A stretch of 64,000 nucleotides of DNA from Actinomadura xylanilytica (GTDB lineage: Bacteria > Actinomycetota > Actinomycetes > Streptosporangiales > Streptosporangiaceae), in contig NZ_JASNWE010000001.1 in assembly GCF_030283145.1 (NCBI RefSeq), forward strand, positions 2,278,276 through 2,342,275. Reading direction: 5' to 3'. Shown piece by piece: positions 9,701 to 17,425 of the stretch. Position 1 is the first letter of the stretch; each line of letters begins with the position of its first letter. Under the pieces are notes generated by a model. It saw only the letters and a list, made by a program, of their open reading frames with translations, had not been told where the DNA came from and did not search any database. Position numbers and translations under genes: made by a program.

Positions 9701-10741
9701 CACGTGGTGGCGACGGCGGGCAAGTGGTCGGAGTTCCGGATGGGCATCCGGGACGTGTTCGGCACCCGTCTCGAACTGCGGCTCGGCGACTCCTACGAGT
9801 CCGAGATCGACCGGCGGCTCGCCGGGAACGTGCCCGAGGGACGGCCCGGACGCGGCCTCACCCGCGACGGCCTGCACTTCCTGGCGGCGCTGCCGCGGCT
9901 GGACGGGCGCGGCGGGACCGAGGACCTGACCGAAGGCGTGGCCGGGCTGGTGGAGGCGGTCACCGCCGCCTGGTCCGGTCCGGTGGCGCCGCCGGTCCGG
10001 CTGCTGCCCGACCTGCTGCCCGTGGCGGCGTTCGCGGACGAGCCGGCCGAGCGGTGGCGGGTGCCGATCGGGATCGACGAGGCGGCGCTGGCCACCGTCC
10101 GGCTCGACTTCGCGGCCGACCCGCACTTCGTGGTCGTCGGCGACACCGAGTGCGGCAAGTCGAACCTGCTGCGGGTGATCGCGGAGAGCGTCGTCGCCGG
10201 GCACACCCCGGCGGAGGCCAGGCTGATCGTGATCGACTACCGGCGGGCGCTGCTCGATACCGCGGACACCGAGCACCGGATCGGGTACGCCGCCTCCCCG
10301 TCCGCCGCCGCCGACCTGGTCGCCGACCTGGTGGAGGCGCTGAACGACCGGCTGCCCCCGGCCGACCTGCCGGCCGAGCAGCTTCGCGACCGGTCGTGGT
10401 GGAAGGGCTCGGACGTCTTCCTCTTCGTCGACGACTACGACCTGGTGGCGACGGCCGGGAACCCGCTGCTCCCGCTGCTCGACCTGCTGCCCCAGGCGCG
10501 CGACCTCGGCGTCCACCTGGTGCTGTCGCGGACCATGGGCGGGATGGGCCGGGCGCTGTACGACCCGGTGATCCAGCAGCTCAAGGACATGGCGGCGCCG
10601 GCGCTGATCATGTCCGGGAGCCGCGAGGAGGGGCCGCTGTTCGGCGAGGTCCGCCCGGGACCGCTGCCGGCGGGCCGGGGCACCCTCACCGACCGGCGCA
10701 CCGGCGCCCGCCTGATCCAGACCGCCGCCCTCGACGCGTGA
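6743..10741 (+). CDS. eccC: Type VII secretion protein EccC, three FtsK/SpoIIIE ATPase domains, 1332 aa
   Basis: EccC is the ATPase motor that recognises ESX substrates. Two N-terminal membrane segments lie at about residues 45-95. Three ATPase domains follow, with Walker A motifs GATGSGKS (495-502), GATQTGKS (848-855) and GDTECGKS (1133-1140). Walker B-like strands include VVLDEFSE, FLVVDGW and FLFVDDYD. The CCa and CCb halves are fused in one chain. The start is either GTG 6743 or TTG 6770; the latter has AAGGGA upstream and is equally plausible. The gene is divergent from eccD and convergent with mycP. All three lysines of the P-loops are intact. Confidence 0.96.
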   Translation: MPVRRRDRALGIVLVRRPERRPPPRLPEGEIMLEPPPELPETVGQGFANALMYLPMAASGGAMGLMFMGGAGGAGGGNPIMWVASGLFVLSMVGMGFGQMGQGSGERKQRLNGARRDYYRYLDQIRARVRKAAAQQREALEWSGPAPRTLWSLAMSNRLWERRPADADFGQVRLGRGRQRLAVELITPETKPIEDLEPMCAGALRRFLRAHATVPDLPVAVSLPAFARIVPTGDPEAVRGMVRALVAQLVTFHTPDDVRVAVCASPERMRDWQWAKWLPHCLHGTAHDAAGPVRLIANSLTDLEPLLEDDLKDRPRFSPGTGTQDLPFFVVVVDDGIVPPDSQLAADGIKGVCVIDLTGAVAPTSDATMLRLQVTPDGMEMLERDHTGKDVSSPLGRADRFTPVQSEGLALRLAPLRAGANEEPDQNALAGNLTLTSLLGLRDPYGIDLRASWQPRAPRNRLRVPIGVDSEGRAIELDIKESAQGGMGPHGLLIGATGSGKSELLRTLVLAMAVTHSSETLNFVLVDFKGGATFLGLERLQHVSAVITNLEEELPLVDRMYDALHGEMIRRQELLRASGNHASLRDYEKAREQGARLAPMPTLFVVLDEFSELLSAKPEFADLFVMIGRLGRSLGVHLLLASQRLEEGKLRGLDSHLSYRIGLRTFSAMESRVVLGVPDAYELPSQPGNGYLKVDVSDMVRFKAAYVSGPVSEEARAPGRASGTATRRQILPYGTAFIPPPASERPASETPEEQGGGESLFTAMIDQVAGQGPAAHRIWLPPLDVPPSVDLLLPPLSATPDLGLTTVGWEGRGRLAAVVGIVDRPFDQQRDPFWVDLSAAAGHVGIAGATQTGKSTMLRSLITSLALLHTPEEVQFYCLDFGGGTLSSLAGLPHVGGVSSRLNADRVRRTVAEVSTLLERREREFTDRGIDSISTYRRLRASGELPGDGFGDVFLVVDGWMTLRQEYERLEEVVTDLAARGLGFGVHVVATAGKWSEFRMGIRDVFGTRLELRLGDSYESEIDRRLAGNVPEGRPGRGLTRDGLHFLAALPRLDGRGGTEDLTEGVAGLVEAVTAAWSGPVAPPVRLLPDLLPVAAFADEPAERWRVPIGIDEAALATVRLDFAADPHFVVVGDTECGKSNLLRVIAESVVAGHTPAEARLIVIDYRRALLDTADTEHRIGYAASPSAAADLVADLVEALNDRLPPADLPAEQLRDRSWWKGSDVFLFVDDYDLVATAGNPLLPLLDLLPQARDLGVHLVLSRTMGGMGRALYDPVIQQLKDMAAPALIMSGSREEGPLFGEVRPGPLPAGRGTLTDRRTGARLIQTAALDA

Positions 10742-10746
10742 CGGCG

Positions 10747-10764
10747 CCGTCCCTGCGGGGACGG
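10747..10764. terminator. Hairpin between convergent eccC and mycP
   Basis: A perfect 7-bp stem (CCGTCCC/GGGACGG) with a TGCG loop sits 5 bases after the eccC stop. It is symmetrical, so it may serve both convergent genes. Confidence 0.5.
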
Positions 10765-10804
10765 GCGGCTCGTTCGGGGCGCCGCGGCCTGCCGGGACGG
10801 GCGG

Positions 10805-12163
10805 TCAGTTCGGGGCGCCGATGGTCCCCCGGTCGGGGCCCTCGGGGACGGGGTCGTCCTCGATGGGCCGCTCGCTGAGGACCACCCGGCCGGGGCGCCA
10901 GCCGCGCCTGCGCCCCAGCGGGACCACCACCCCGGCGAGCGCCGCGACGCCGGCGGTGCCGAGCGCGCCCGCGGCGACGGTGATGGAGATGCCGCGCGTG
11001 CGGCCGTCCACGGGCACCGGGGCCGCCAGCCGGGCGGGGCTCGCGGACGGGCGCGGCGCCATGGCGGGCGCCGCGTTCTCGTCCGGGACGACGGCGGTGA
11101 CGGCCTGGACGGGGTTGACCATCCCGCGTCCGGTGCCGGCCCCGACGTTGCCCTCGGCCGTCGCCAGGATCCGCTGGACGACCTGCTTCTGGTCGAGCCG
11201 CGGACGGTAGGAGCGCACGAGCGAGGCCACGCCCGAGACGAACGCGGCGGCGTAGCTGGTGCCTTCGGCGCCCGCTTTGTAGCCGCCGCCCGTCCAGGCG
11301 ACGGGGACGCCCTGGCCGGGGGCCCCGAGGTCCACCCTGGACTGGAGGCTGGAGCTCTCGACCCTGCCGCCGCCCGTCCCGAGGGAGGCGACGGAGAGCA
11401 CGCCCGGGTAGCTCGCCGGGTACGCGGGGCCGTCGTCGCCGTTCTTCTTCTTGGCGTTGCCGGCGGCGGCCACGATCACCGCGTCCTTGCCCTGCGCGTA
11501 GTGGACGGCCGCCAGGAGCGCGGGCGACGGGACGGTGCGGATGGACACGTTGATCACCTGGGCGCCGGCGTCGGCGGCCTTCCGGATCGCGGTGGGCAGC
11601 CGGTCGCCGCCGCCGTCGTCGCGGTCGGCGTTCTGCTGCTTGACGATCAGCAGCCGGACGGCCGGCGCGACGCCGCTCAGCGGGACCTCGCCGGCGGAGA
11701 GGTCGCGTCCGCCGATGAGGGCCGCGACGCCGGTGCCGTGCCCGACGCAGTCGCGCTTGCCGGTGCCGGTGAGGTCGAGCGCGTCCGGGACGCGGCCCGA
11801 CAGCATCGGGTGGCCGGAATCGGCCCCGCTGTCGACCACGGCCGTGGTCACGCCCTGCCCCATCGTGAGGCCCCAGGCCCGCTGGAAGCCGAGCCGCTTC
11901 TGAGCCCAGGACTCCCCCACCGGCCCCGGATCGGCGCGCTCGGGACTGCACTCGGCCGCGGGCGGCGGGGCAGCCGCTGGGGACGGCGAACCGGAGGGCT
12001 TGCCGGACGGTTGGGTCGAGGGCTTGGTCGAGGGCGAGTGAGGGGTCGGCGCCGCCCCAGGCCGCGCCGGCAGCCCGGACGCGGCGGACGCAGCGGACGC
12101 TCCTGGGAGGAGTGCGGCGGAAGCCAGGGCGGCCATCGACGCTAAGAGTGCGATTCCGCGCAT
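10805..12163 (-). CDS. mycP: Type VII secretion-associated serine protease mycosin, 452 aa
   Basis: The protein has a signal peptide (residues 1-26, ending AASA), a Pro/Ser/Lys-rich linker (30-70), and a subtilase domain with Asp111 (VVDSG), His142 (GHGTG) and Ser303 (EGTSYAAAF). A C-terminal transmembrane helix lies at about 388-412, followed by a short basic cytosolic tail. This is full MycP architecture, which stabilises the ESX membrane complex and cleaves ESX substrates. GGGGAG lies just before the ATG. It converges on eccC with 63 bases between, and is one of two mycosins in the window. Confidence 0.94.
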   Translation of the reverse strand: MRGIALLASMAALASAALLPGASAASAASGLPARPGAAPTPHSPSTKPSTQPSGKPSGSPSPAAAPPPAAECSPERADPGPVGESWAQKRLGFQRAWGLTMGQGVTTAVVDSGADSGHPMLSGRVPDALDLTGTGKRDCVGHGTGVAALIGGRDLSAGEVPLSGVAPAVRLLIVKQQNADRDDGGGDRLPTAIRKAADAGAQVINVSIRTVPSPALLAAVHYAQGKDAVIVAAAGNAKKKNGDDGPAYPASYPGVLSVASLGTGGGRVESSSLQSRVDLGAPGQGVPVAWTGGGYKAGAEGTSYAAAFVSGVASLVRSYRPRLDQKQVVQRILATAEGNVGAGTGRGMVNPVQAVTAVVPDENAAPAMAPRPSASPARLAAPVPVDGRTRGISITVAAGALGTAGVAALAGVVVPLGRRRGWRPGRVVLSERPIEDDPVPEGPDRGTIGAPN

Positions 12164-12302
12164 CGGCCATCTCCCCGGGGCGATCGGCCCGGCTCGGCTC
12201 TGTGCGGCCGGCTCGGCTCAGCGCACGAATCTAGGGGATGACGCCCGGACTCGGCGATCGCGCAGGCAGCCGCGACCGCGCAGGCAGCCGCGACCGAGCG
12301 GG

Positions 12303-13079
12303 TCAGCCGCGGCGGACCGCTTTGCGCCGGTGGCGGGTGATGCCGACGGCGAGAAGGGCGAGTCCCAGCAGGGAACCGACCGGGAAGCCCATGAGGAACC
12401 CCCGGACGGCGCCGTGGCCGGGGGTCTCTCCGGTGGTGAGCACGCTGAGGCCGAAGACGAGCGCTTCGACACCGGCGATGACAAGGACCAGGTAGACGGC
12501 CAGGCCACGGCTCCAGTACATGCGGCGGCGCGGGGCGTCGGGCGGGGCGTCGATTTCGGCGGCGGGCCCCACGGTCGCGGCGGCGGGACGCTTGAAGTAG
12601 AGCCAGATCGTCCACGCCGCGGCGACCTCCCAGCCGTCGTCCGCGAGCCGTTCGGCCGCCGCCCGGCGGCGCGGCGGCGGGACGATCTCGCGCCGGTACT
12701 CCCAGCGCTGCGGCCGGTCGAGGGAGCGGCGGCAGGCGAAGCCCGCCTTGGCGTCGTAGGAGAGCACCTCCCAGCCCTGCCCGCCGAACTCGTTGAGCTT
12801 CCCGACCTCGTTGAACGCGTCGGCGTGGAAGTCCCAGGTCTCGGCGTCCGGGTCGGGGGCGTCCGGCGTGCCGTCCGGCGCGGTGTCCGGCGCGGTGTCC
12901 GGCGCGGCGGCGAGTTCCGCGGCGAAGTCGGCGACCGGGCCGAACTCGTCCTCGGGGGCCGTCCCGGACTCGGCGAGGTAGGCGGCCAGGTCGTCGACGG
13001 TGCCCGCCACCTCGGCGGCGGGGACGCCGCAGTCGCGGAGGCGTGCGGCCAGCTCGTCGAAGTAGCCGGCGGCGGTCAT
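12303..13079 (-). CDS. HAAS-domain membrane protein, PadR partner, 258 aa
   Basis: The N-terminal ~60 residues (YFDELAARLRDCGV, then GPVADFAAELAA) resemble the HAAS/DUF1700 signalling domain often encoded after PadR regulators. The middle holds two copies of a GWEV-containing motif (GGQGWEVLSYD near 101, DDGWEVAAAW near 147), suggesting an internal duplication. Two transmembrane helices lie at about 188-210 and 225-248. The ATG overlaps the PadR stop (TGATG), so the pair is co-translated. Probably an envelope sensor or effector under PadR control; the exact role is unknown. Confidence 0.75.
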   Translation of the reverse strand: MTAAGYFDELAARLRDCGVPAAEVAGTVDDLAAYLAESGTAPEDEFGPVADFAAELAAAPDTAPDTAPDGTPDAPDPDAETWDFHADAFNEVGKLNEFGGQGWEVLSYDAKAGFACRRSLDRPQRWEYRREIVPPPRRRAAAERLADDGWEVAAAWTIWLYFKRPAAATVGPAAEIDAPPDAPRRRMYWSRGLAVYLVLVIAGVEALVFGLSVLTTGETPGHGAVRGFLMGFPVGSLLGLALLAVGITRHRRKAVRRG

Positions 13080-13435
13080 CAGATTCCTCCCTGGGCGAGC
13101 ACGGACCGGACCGAGGCGTCGAACGCCAGCCAGAGGCCGCCCTGCTCGGCGAGGGTGTCGCGGCCCTGCTGGGTGAGGTGGTAGTAGCGGCGGCCGGGGC
13201 CCCGGTCGGCGACCCGGAACTCGGCGGAGACCAGGCCGGCCTCTTCGAGCCGGTTGAGCACGGGGTAGAGGGTGCCGCCCTTGATCTGGCCGAGTCCGGA
13301 TCCGGCCAGCGTCTTGGCGATCTCGTAGCCGTAGCTCTCGCCCCCGGTGAGGCTGGAGAGCACGAGCAGATCGAGGACGCCCTTGAGCCAGCTCGCACGG
13401 CGGTCAGTGGCCATGAGCTTCATCTTCACAGTCAT
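13079..13435 (-). CDS. PadR family transcriptional regulator, 118 aa
   Basis: A compact winged-helix repressor. The PadR core is clear: LKGVLDLLVLSSL, then GESYGYEIAKTL, then GGTLYPVLNRLEEAGLV and RRYYHLTQQG. The length is typical of PadR subfamily 2. Three in-frame ATGs (13435, 13423, 13414) lie close together and none has an obvious ribosome site, so the start is uncertain by up to seven codons. It is coupled by a one-base overlap to the HAAS membrane protein, the usual target of such regulators. Confidence 0.9.
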   Translation of the reverse strand: MTVKMKLMATDRRASWLKGVLDLLVLSSLTGGESYGYEIAKTLAGSGLGQIKGGTLYPVLNRLEEAGLVSAEFRVADRGPGRRYYHLTQQGRDTLAEQGGLWLAFDASVRSVLAQGGI

Positions 13436-13452
13436 CCAGGTAGCGCCGCAAT

Positions 13453-14205
13453 CTAGCCGGCCTGCGGGACGGCATCGACCGGCCGGGACGGCACGGGGCG
13501 GGCGGGGGCGGGCATGACGACCAGGCCGCGGACGTCGATCAGGATGTGCGCGACGATCGGCACCAGCAGGCTGCCGGTGGCCAGGTAGGTCGCGGTGAAG
13601 AGGTAGCCGAGCGCGGCCACCGCGAGCATGCCCTTCCAGCCCTGGTAGAGGTGCCCGAGGACGAAGACCGCCAGGGCCGCCCCGGCGGCCGTCGTGAGGT
13701 CGAGGCCGGCGGCCACGCCGAGAGCGATGAGCAGGCCGCGGAACACCAGCTCCTCGCAGACGCCCGCGGTGACCGACATCGCGAGCGCGGCGCCGCGCTC
13801 GGCGCGGGTCCGCGGGAGCATCGCGGCGTAGGCGCCCTGGCCCGGGGCCGCCCGCCCCGAGCGGGCCCGCAGGTGGAACAGCACCGCGGTGATCACGACC
13901 ATCAGTGCCAGACCGGTGAGCATGCCGAGTACAGCGCTCATGTCGTCCGGCGGGGCCAGTCCCACATCCGCGGCGCGGACGCCGGGCGAGACGAGCACGA
14001 TGACGGCGGCCACCCCGGTGAGCGCCCAGGAGTCCGCGATCCAGCGGGTGAACATCCTGGTCAGCGCCCTGGGGTCGTGGTCGCGCGTCCGGCGGAGCCG
14101 CTCGTAGGAGCGCTTGCCGTACACCGACTCGACGATGACCAGGTAGGCCACCAGGGGGGCGGCCAGGGCCAGTCCGAGGGGCGAGAAGTCCGGGGTGATC
14201 TGCAT
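13453..14205 (-). CDS. CPBP family intramembrane metalloprotease, 250 aa
   Basis: Hydrophobic protein with about seven membrane segments. The CPBP/CAAX-protease motifs are present: E151-E152-x3-R156 in CEELVFRG, a His at 185 in LGHLYQG and a further His in VAHILID near the C-terminus. The start at 14205 is preceded by GGCGGA and begins MQITPDFS; an upstream start at 14271 lacks support. It lies just upstream of the PadR pair on the same strand, but an intergenic gap makes co-transcription uncertain. Substrate unknown. Confidence 0.88.
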   Translation of the reverse strand: MQITPDFSPLGLALAAPLVAYLVIVESVYGKRSYERLRRTRDHDPRALTRMFTRWIADSWALTGVAAVIVLVSPGVRAADVGLAPPDDMSAVLGMLTGLALMVVITAVLFHLRARSGRAAPGQGAYAAMLPRTRAERGAALAMSVTAGVCEELVFRGLLIALGVAAGLDLTTAAGAALAVFVLGHLYQGWKGMLAVAALGYLFTATYLATGSLLVPIVAHILIDVRGLVVMPAPARPVPSRPVDAVPQAG

Positions 14206-14410
14206 CGTTCCGCCGCTTCCGGTCGTGCGCCGACGCGCATCGTCGCCTGAACGATCTAAACGGTAGAGCAAGCTAGTTAGAAATACAACCTATGTAGTCA
14301 CGAATAGAACGATCACTCGGAATAGGGCGAAGGATCTTGCGGTTGCAACTAACGCATCCAAGATCTGGAATCCGGATCACCCACCCCCGGCACCGACCAC
14401 GGAGGTACCC

Positions 14411-14593
14411 GTGCCCAGCAGCATCCCCAGGCCACGACCGCACACCGGACGCAAGCACGTGAAGACCACGTCGCTGCGCGCCCTCGCGGTCGCGGCACGA
14501 CTCGAACAGCGCCACGCCCCGGAGGGTCCCCCGGGCCATGGGGGCGGCCGGGCGGCGCACCGTCCCTCGCGGCGTACGCCCGACCCGGCCTGA
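14411..14593 (+). CDS. Possible small basic protein, 60 aa
   Basis: A GTG start follows GGAGGTACCC, a strong ribosome site, downstream of a comparatively AT-rich stretch (14272-14400) that looks like a promoter region. The product is basic and Arg/Pro/His-rich, with a KHVKTTSLRALAVAARLEQRH segment that may be helical. A 21-bp perfect hairpin follows 52 bases after the stop. No family is recognised. The signals support a real short gene; the composition alone would not. Confidence 0.4.
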   Translation: MPSSIPRPRPHTGRKHVKTTSLRALAVAARLEQRHAPEGPPGHGGGRAAHRPSRRTPDPA

Positions 14594-14973
14594 CGACACC
14601 CCCCGCACAACCCCGGATGGCCATATCCGGCCGGACCGTGCGCGAAGCCCCCGCGGCGATCACGGCTCCGTGATCGCCGCGGGGGCTTTCGGTGCGCCGC
14701 CGCCGGGGCGCCGGCGGGCGGTCCCGAAGCCGCGCGAGGGCCGGGCGCCGCCCCCGACCAAGATCCCTGAGCATGGCCGCGGGGCCGTCCGGGCCTGCCG
14801 ACCTGCGCGGCGTACCGCTGGCCGCGCCGTCCGGACGATGCCGCACCGCGCCCGCCGGGATGAGAGGATGTGCGGACGTCTTCGTCCGACGCTTCCTCAC
14901 ATTTCGGAGCAAATACCATCTTCTGGCCATAGGCTTGCGGGGCATGTGCCAGTAGCGACGGGGAGCGAGTGGT
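14594..14973. other. Intergenic region upstream of the Ser/Thr kinase
   Basis: This 380-base stretch has no convincing gene. It holds the strong hairpin at 14645-14688, then a very GC-rich segment. A relatively AT-rich patch around 14900-14940 includes TAGGCT (14930-14935), a possible -10 element for the kinase gene. Confidence 0.5.
14645..14688. terminator. Perfect 21-bp hairpin
   Basis: The two arms (14645-14665 and 14668-14688) are perfectly complementary around a two-base centre, and the right arm ends in TTT. It probably terminates the short transcript carrying the 60-residue ORF. Confidence 0.75.
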
Positions 14974-16818
14974 GTGACGGACAGGACGATGCCGGACGCC
15001 CATCCGCTGCGGTCGGGCGATCCGACCCAGCTGAGCGGATACGAGATCCTGGGCCGCTTGGGCGAGGGCGGCCAGGGCGCGGTGTTCCTGGCCCGCCGCA
15101 CCGGGCAGGCCGCAGACGCGCGCACCGCCGACCACGTCGCGATCAAGCTGCTGCACGCCGGGCTCACCGGCGACGACTCGGCGCGGGCGCGGTTCGTCCG
15201 CGAGCTCGAGGTCGCCAAGCGGGTCGCGCGGTTCTGTACGGCGCAGGTGCTGGACGCCGACGTCGCGGGCGACCAGCCGTACATCATCAGCGAGTACGTC
15301 CCGGGCCTGTCCCTGCACCTGGTGGTGCGGCACGAGGGCCCGCGCACCGGCGGCGCGCTGGAACGGCTCGCGATCAGCACGCTGACCGCGCTCATGGCGA
15401 TCCACCAGGCCGGGATCGTGCACCGCGACTTCAAGCCGCACAACGTGATGATGGGCCCGGACGGCCCCCGCGTCATCGACTTCGGGGTGGCGCGGGCGCT
15501 CGGCGCGGCCGGCGAGACGCAGAACGTCGGCACGCCCGCCTACATGGCGCCCGAGCACTTCACCGGCGGCGAGGTCGGTCCCGCCACCGACATGTTCGCC
15601 TGGGGCACCACGATGGCGTTCGCCGCGACCGGGCGTCCCGCGTTCGGGAACGACGAGATGGCCTCGGTGATGCACCGCATCATCACCGCCGACCCCGATC
15701 TCGGCGACCTGCCGAGCCCGCTGCGCGACCTGGTGCTGGCCTGCCTGCACAAGGAGCCCGCGGAACGGCCCACCGCGCGCGAGGCGCAGGAACGCCTGGT
15801 CGGCGCGGCCACCGGCGGGCCTCCGGCCGTGCAGCCGCTCGCGCCGCTCCCGGCGTTCGGCGGAGGAGGCGCTCCCGCACCCGGGGCGGCGCCGGTGATG
15901 CCGGTGCCGCTGGGCGGCTCGACCGACCCCGGCGCCATGGCCGGTGCCGTCCTGCCGCCCGACCAGATCACCGACGCGAACGGCGTCCGTGGACGGACGG
16001 CTCCGCAGCCGGCGTCGTCCCCCGACATGGCGCCGCAGCCGAACGGCCCCCACGGACCGCCTCTACCCGGTTCCGGCCACAACGGCCATGGGGCCGTTCC
16101 GCACGGCAACCCCAGCGGACCGTATGGCCAGGGCGCGCGTCAGAAGGGCCACAACAGGCTGGTGCCGGTCATCGCCGCAGTGGCCGTGCTCGCCGTGGTG
16201 GGAGCCGGTTCGGCATGGGCCGCGACCCGTTCCGGGGGCGGTGCGGAGGACGGCGGTCCCGCCGCCGCGGGCCCGGCCGCTAACGACGGTCCCGCCGAAG
16301 CCGCTCCGGGCGACCCCGCCAACAAGGACCCGAAGAAGCGCACCGGGCAGCCGCAGGGGAAGCAGACCCCTGGGAAGCCCTCCCCCTCGCAGCAGCCCGG
16401 TTCGGGACAGCCTTCCCGGCCAGGCCAGCCCCAGGCCCCCGGCACCAGCCAGCCTCCTGCAAAGGGAGGCGGCGCACCGCCCCCCAAGGAGCCGGCCAAC
16501 AAGTACTCGCCGCAGAGCGTGTGCAACTCCGGCGGCCATGGAGGCGGCTACTACGTGCAGCGCTCCGTGGCCGGTTCGGGCGGAACGGCGTACTTGCTCT
16601 ACAACAGCTCGGGGTACAACTGCGCCGTCACGCTCAAGACCAAGAGCGTGGGCAAGGCGTCCCCGGTGTCGGTGTGGATCCAGCGCCAGGGCTCGGGCCA
16701 GATCAAGGACGGCGGATCGTTCGCCTGGTACGCCGGGCCGGTCTACGTGTCGGCGGCCAAGAAGTGCGTCCGCTTCGGCGGCGACGGCGGCACCGCTCCC
16801 TACGGCAACTGCGGCTGA
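14974..16818 (+). CDS. Transmembrane serine/threonine protein kinase, 614 aa
   Basis: A PknB-type kinase domain spans residues ~22-280: glycine loop GEGGQG (30-35), Lys58 in VAIK, catalytic H150-R151-D152 with Lys154, DFG at 169-171 and APE at 192-194. A Pro/Gly/Ala-rich juxtamembrane segment follows, then one transmembrane helix at about 394-414. A Pro/Lys/Gln-rich linker leads to a small extracellular domain of ~110 residues with four Cys, not a PASTA repeat. HRDFK instead of HRDLK is tolerated in the family. GGGGAG precedes the GTG start. Likely an envelope sensor kinase. Confidence 0.93.
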   Translation: MTDRTMPDAHPLRSGDPTQLSGYEILGRLGEGGQGAVFLARRTGQAADARTADHVAIKLLHAGLTGDDSARARFVRELEVAKRVARFCTAQVLDADVAGDQPYIISEYVPGLSLHLVVRHEGPRTGGALERLAISTLTALMAIHQAGIVHRDFKPHNVMMGPDGPRVIDFGVARALGAAGETQNVGTPAYMAPEHFTGGEVGPATDMFAWGTTMAFAATGRPAFGNDEMASVMHRIITADPDLGDLPSPLRDLVLACLHKEPAERPTAREAQERLVGAATGGPPAVQPLAPLPAFGGGGAPAPGAAPVMPVPLGGSTDPGAMAGAVLPPDQITDANGVRGRTAPQPASSPDMAPQPNGPHGPPLPGSGHNGHGAVPHGNPSGPYGQGARQKGHNRLVPVIAAVAVLAVVGAGSAWAATRSGGGAEDGGPAAAGPAANDGPAEAAPGDPANKDPKKRTGQPQGKQTPGKPSPSQQPGSGQPSRPGQPQAPGTSQPPAKGGGAPPPKEPANKYSPQSVCNSGGHGGGYYVQRSVAGSGGTAYLLYNSSGYNCAVTLKTKSVGKASPVSVWIQRQGSGQIKDGGSFAWYAGPVYVSAAKKCVRFGGDGGTAPYGNCG

Positions 16819-16980
16819 GCGCCGCACTGAGCCGCTCGCAGGCGCGGAGGGTCACTCAGACCTGGGGCGGCGGTTCCGTGGCGGGACGGCGCCGTACTGC
16901 GCGGCTCGACGCCGCGGGCTGTTGACGGGCCGGTAGGGGACGCGGCGATCGCTCGGAGCGATAGACCGCTCCATGCCGCG

Positions 16981-17000
16981 CACCCCGTCCGGACGGGGTG
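16981..17000. terminator. 20-bp perfect palindrome
   Basis: CACCCCGTCCGGACGGGGTG is perfectly self-complementary. It lies 160 bases after the kinase stop and probably acts as a terminator. Confidence 0.5.
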
Positions 17001-17081
17001 TACCACGCCCGAGAGCTGCGGCGAGTCGACGTCGGGAGCGCCGGCTCGCCGCGACCCGATGAGCCGCGCGGCGGGCCGGAC

Positions 17082-17110
17082 GGGATTCCGGAGTCGAACC
17101 GGGGAATCCC
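17082..17110. terminator. Hairpin downstream of the XRE/DUF397 operon
   Basis: GGGATTCC pairs with GGAATCCC around a 13-base centre that can add two GC pairs. It lies 31 bases beyond the DUF397 stop on the minus strand. The minus-strand loop resembles a tRNA T-arm, but no tRNA body is present. Confidence 0.55.
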
Positions 17111-17140
17111 GCGGCGGCCCGTTCAGCGGGGGGCGGACGG

Positions 17141-17425
17141 TCAGTTGCGGGAAGCGATGAGATGGTCGAAGTCGCCGTCCTTGGCCCCCAGGATCAGGGC
17201 CTCGATCTCAGGACGGGTGTAGATGAGGGCCGGGCCCTCCGGGTGGCGGGAATTGCGCATCGCCACTCGCCCGCCGGGCAGTTCGGCGATCTCGACGCAG
17301 TTCCCCTGGGAGTTGCTTCGCTGGGACTTCAGCCACCGCGCTCCGTGGAGCTTGGTCGCGGGCATCCCGTTGTCGTAGGTGTTCGGACCGGCCTTGAACT
17401 GGCCGTGATCGGTCTTGAGCATCAT
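17141..17425 (-). CDS. DUF397 domain protein, 94 aa
   Basis: The core W-x-K-S-x-R-S-N-S-x-G-x-C-V-E motif (residues ~31-45) and VAMRNSRHPEGPAL identify DUF397, a small protein abundant in actinomycetes. DUF397 proteins usually accompany an XRE/DUF5753 regulator, as in the WhiJ and AbaA loci. The ATG at 17425 overlaps the stop of the regulator gene by four bases (ATGA), so the two are coupled. Biochemical function is unsettled; it may antagonise the regulator. Confidence 0.92.
   Translation of the reverse strand: MMLKTDHGQFKAGPNTYDNGMPATKLHGARWLKSQRSNSQGNCVEIAELPGGRVAMRNSRHPEGPALIYTRPEIEALILGAKDGDFDHLIASRN

Larger units (their letters stand above)
16819..17140. other. Intergenic region between convergent kinase and DUF397 genes
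   Basis: No gene was found in these 322 bases. They hold two hairpins listed separately and a third weak palindrome (ATCGCTC/GAGCGAT) near 16950. Confidence 0.6.

Noticed and set aside
6740..10516. A very long open frame on the minus strand across eccC (about 1258 codons).
   Set aside because: It is antisense to eccC, has low-complexity Arg/Pro/Gln/His composition typical of a GC-rich shadow frame, and no family resemblance.
17082..17110. A T-arm-like loop on the minus strand (GGTTCGACTCC), suggesting a tRNA gene.
   Set aside because: No anticodon arm, D-arm or acceptor pairing is found around it; the sequence is better read as a terminator hairpin.
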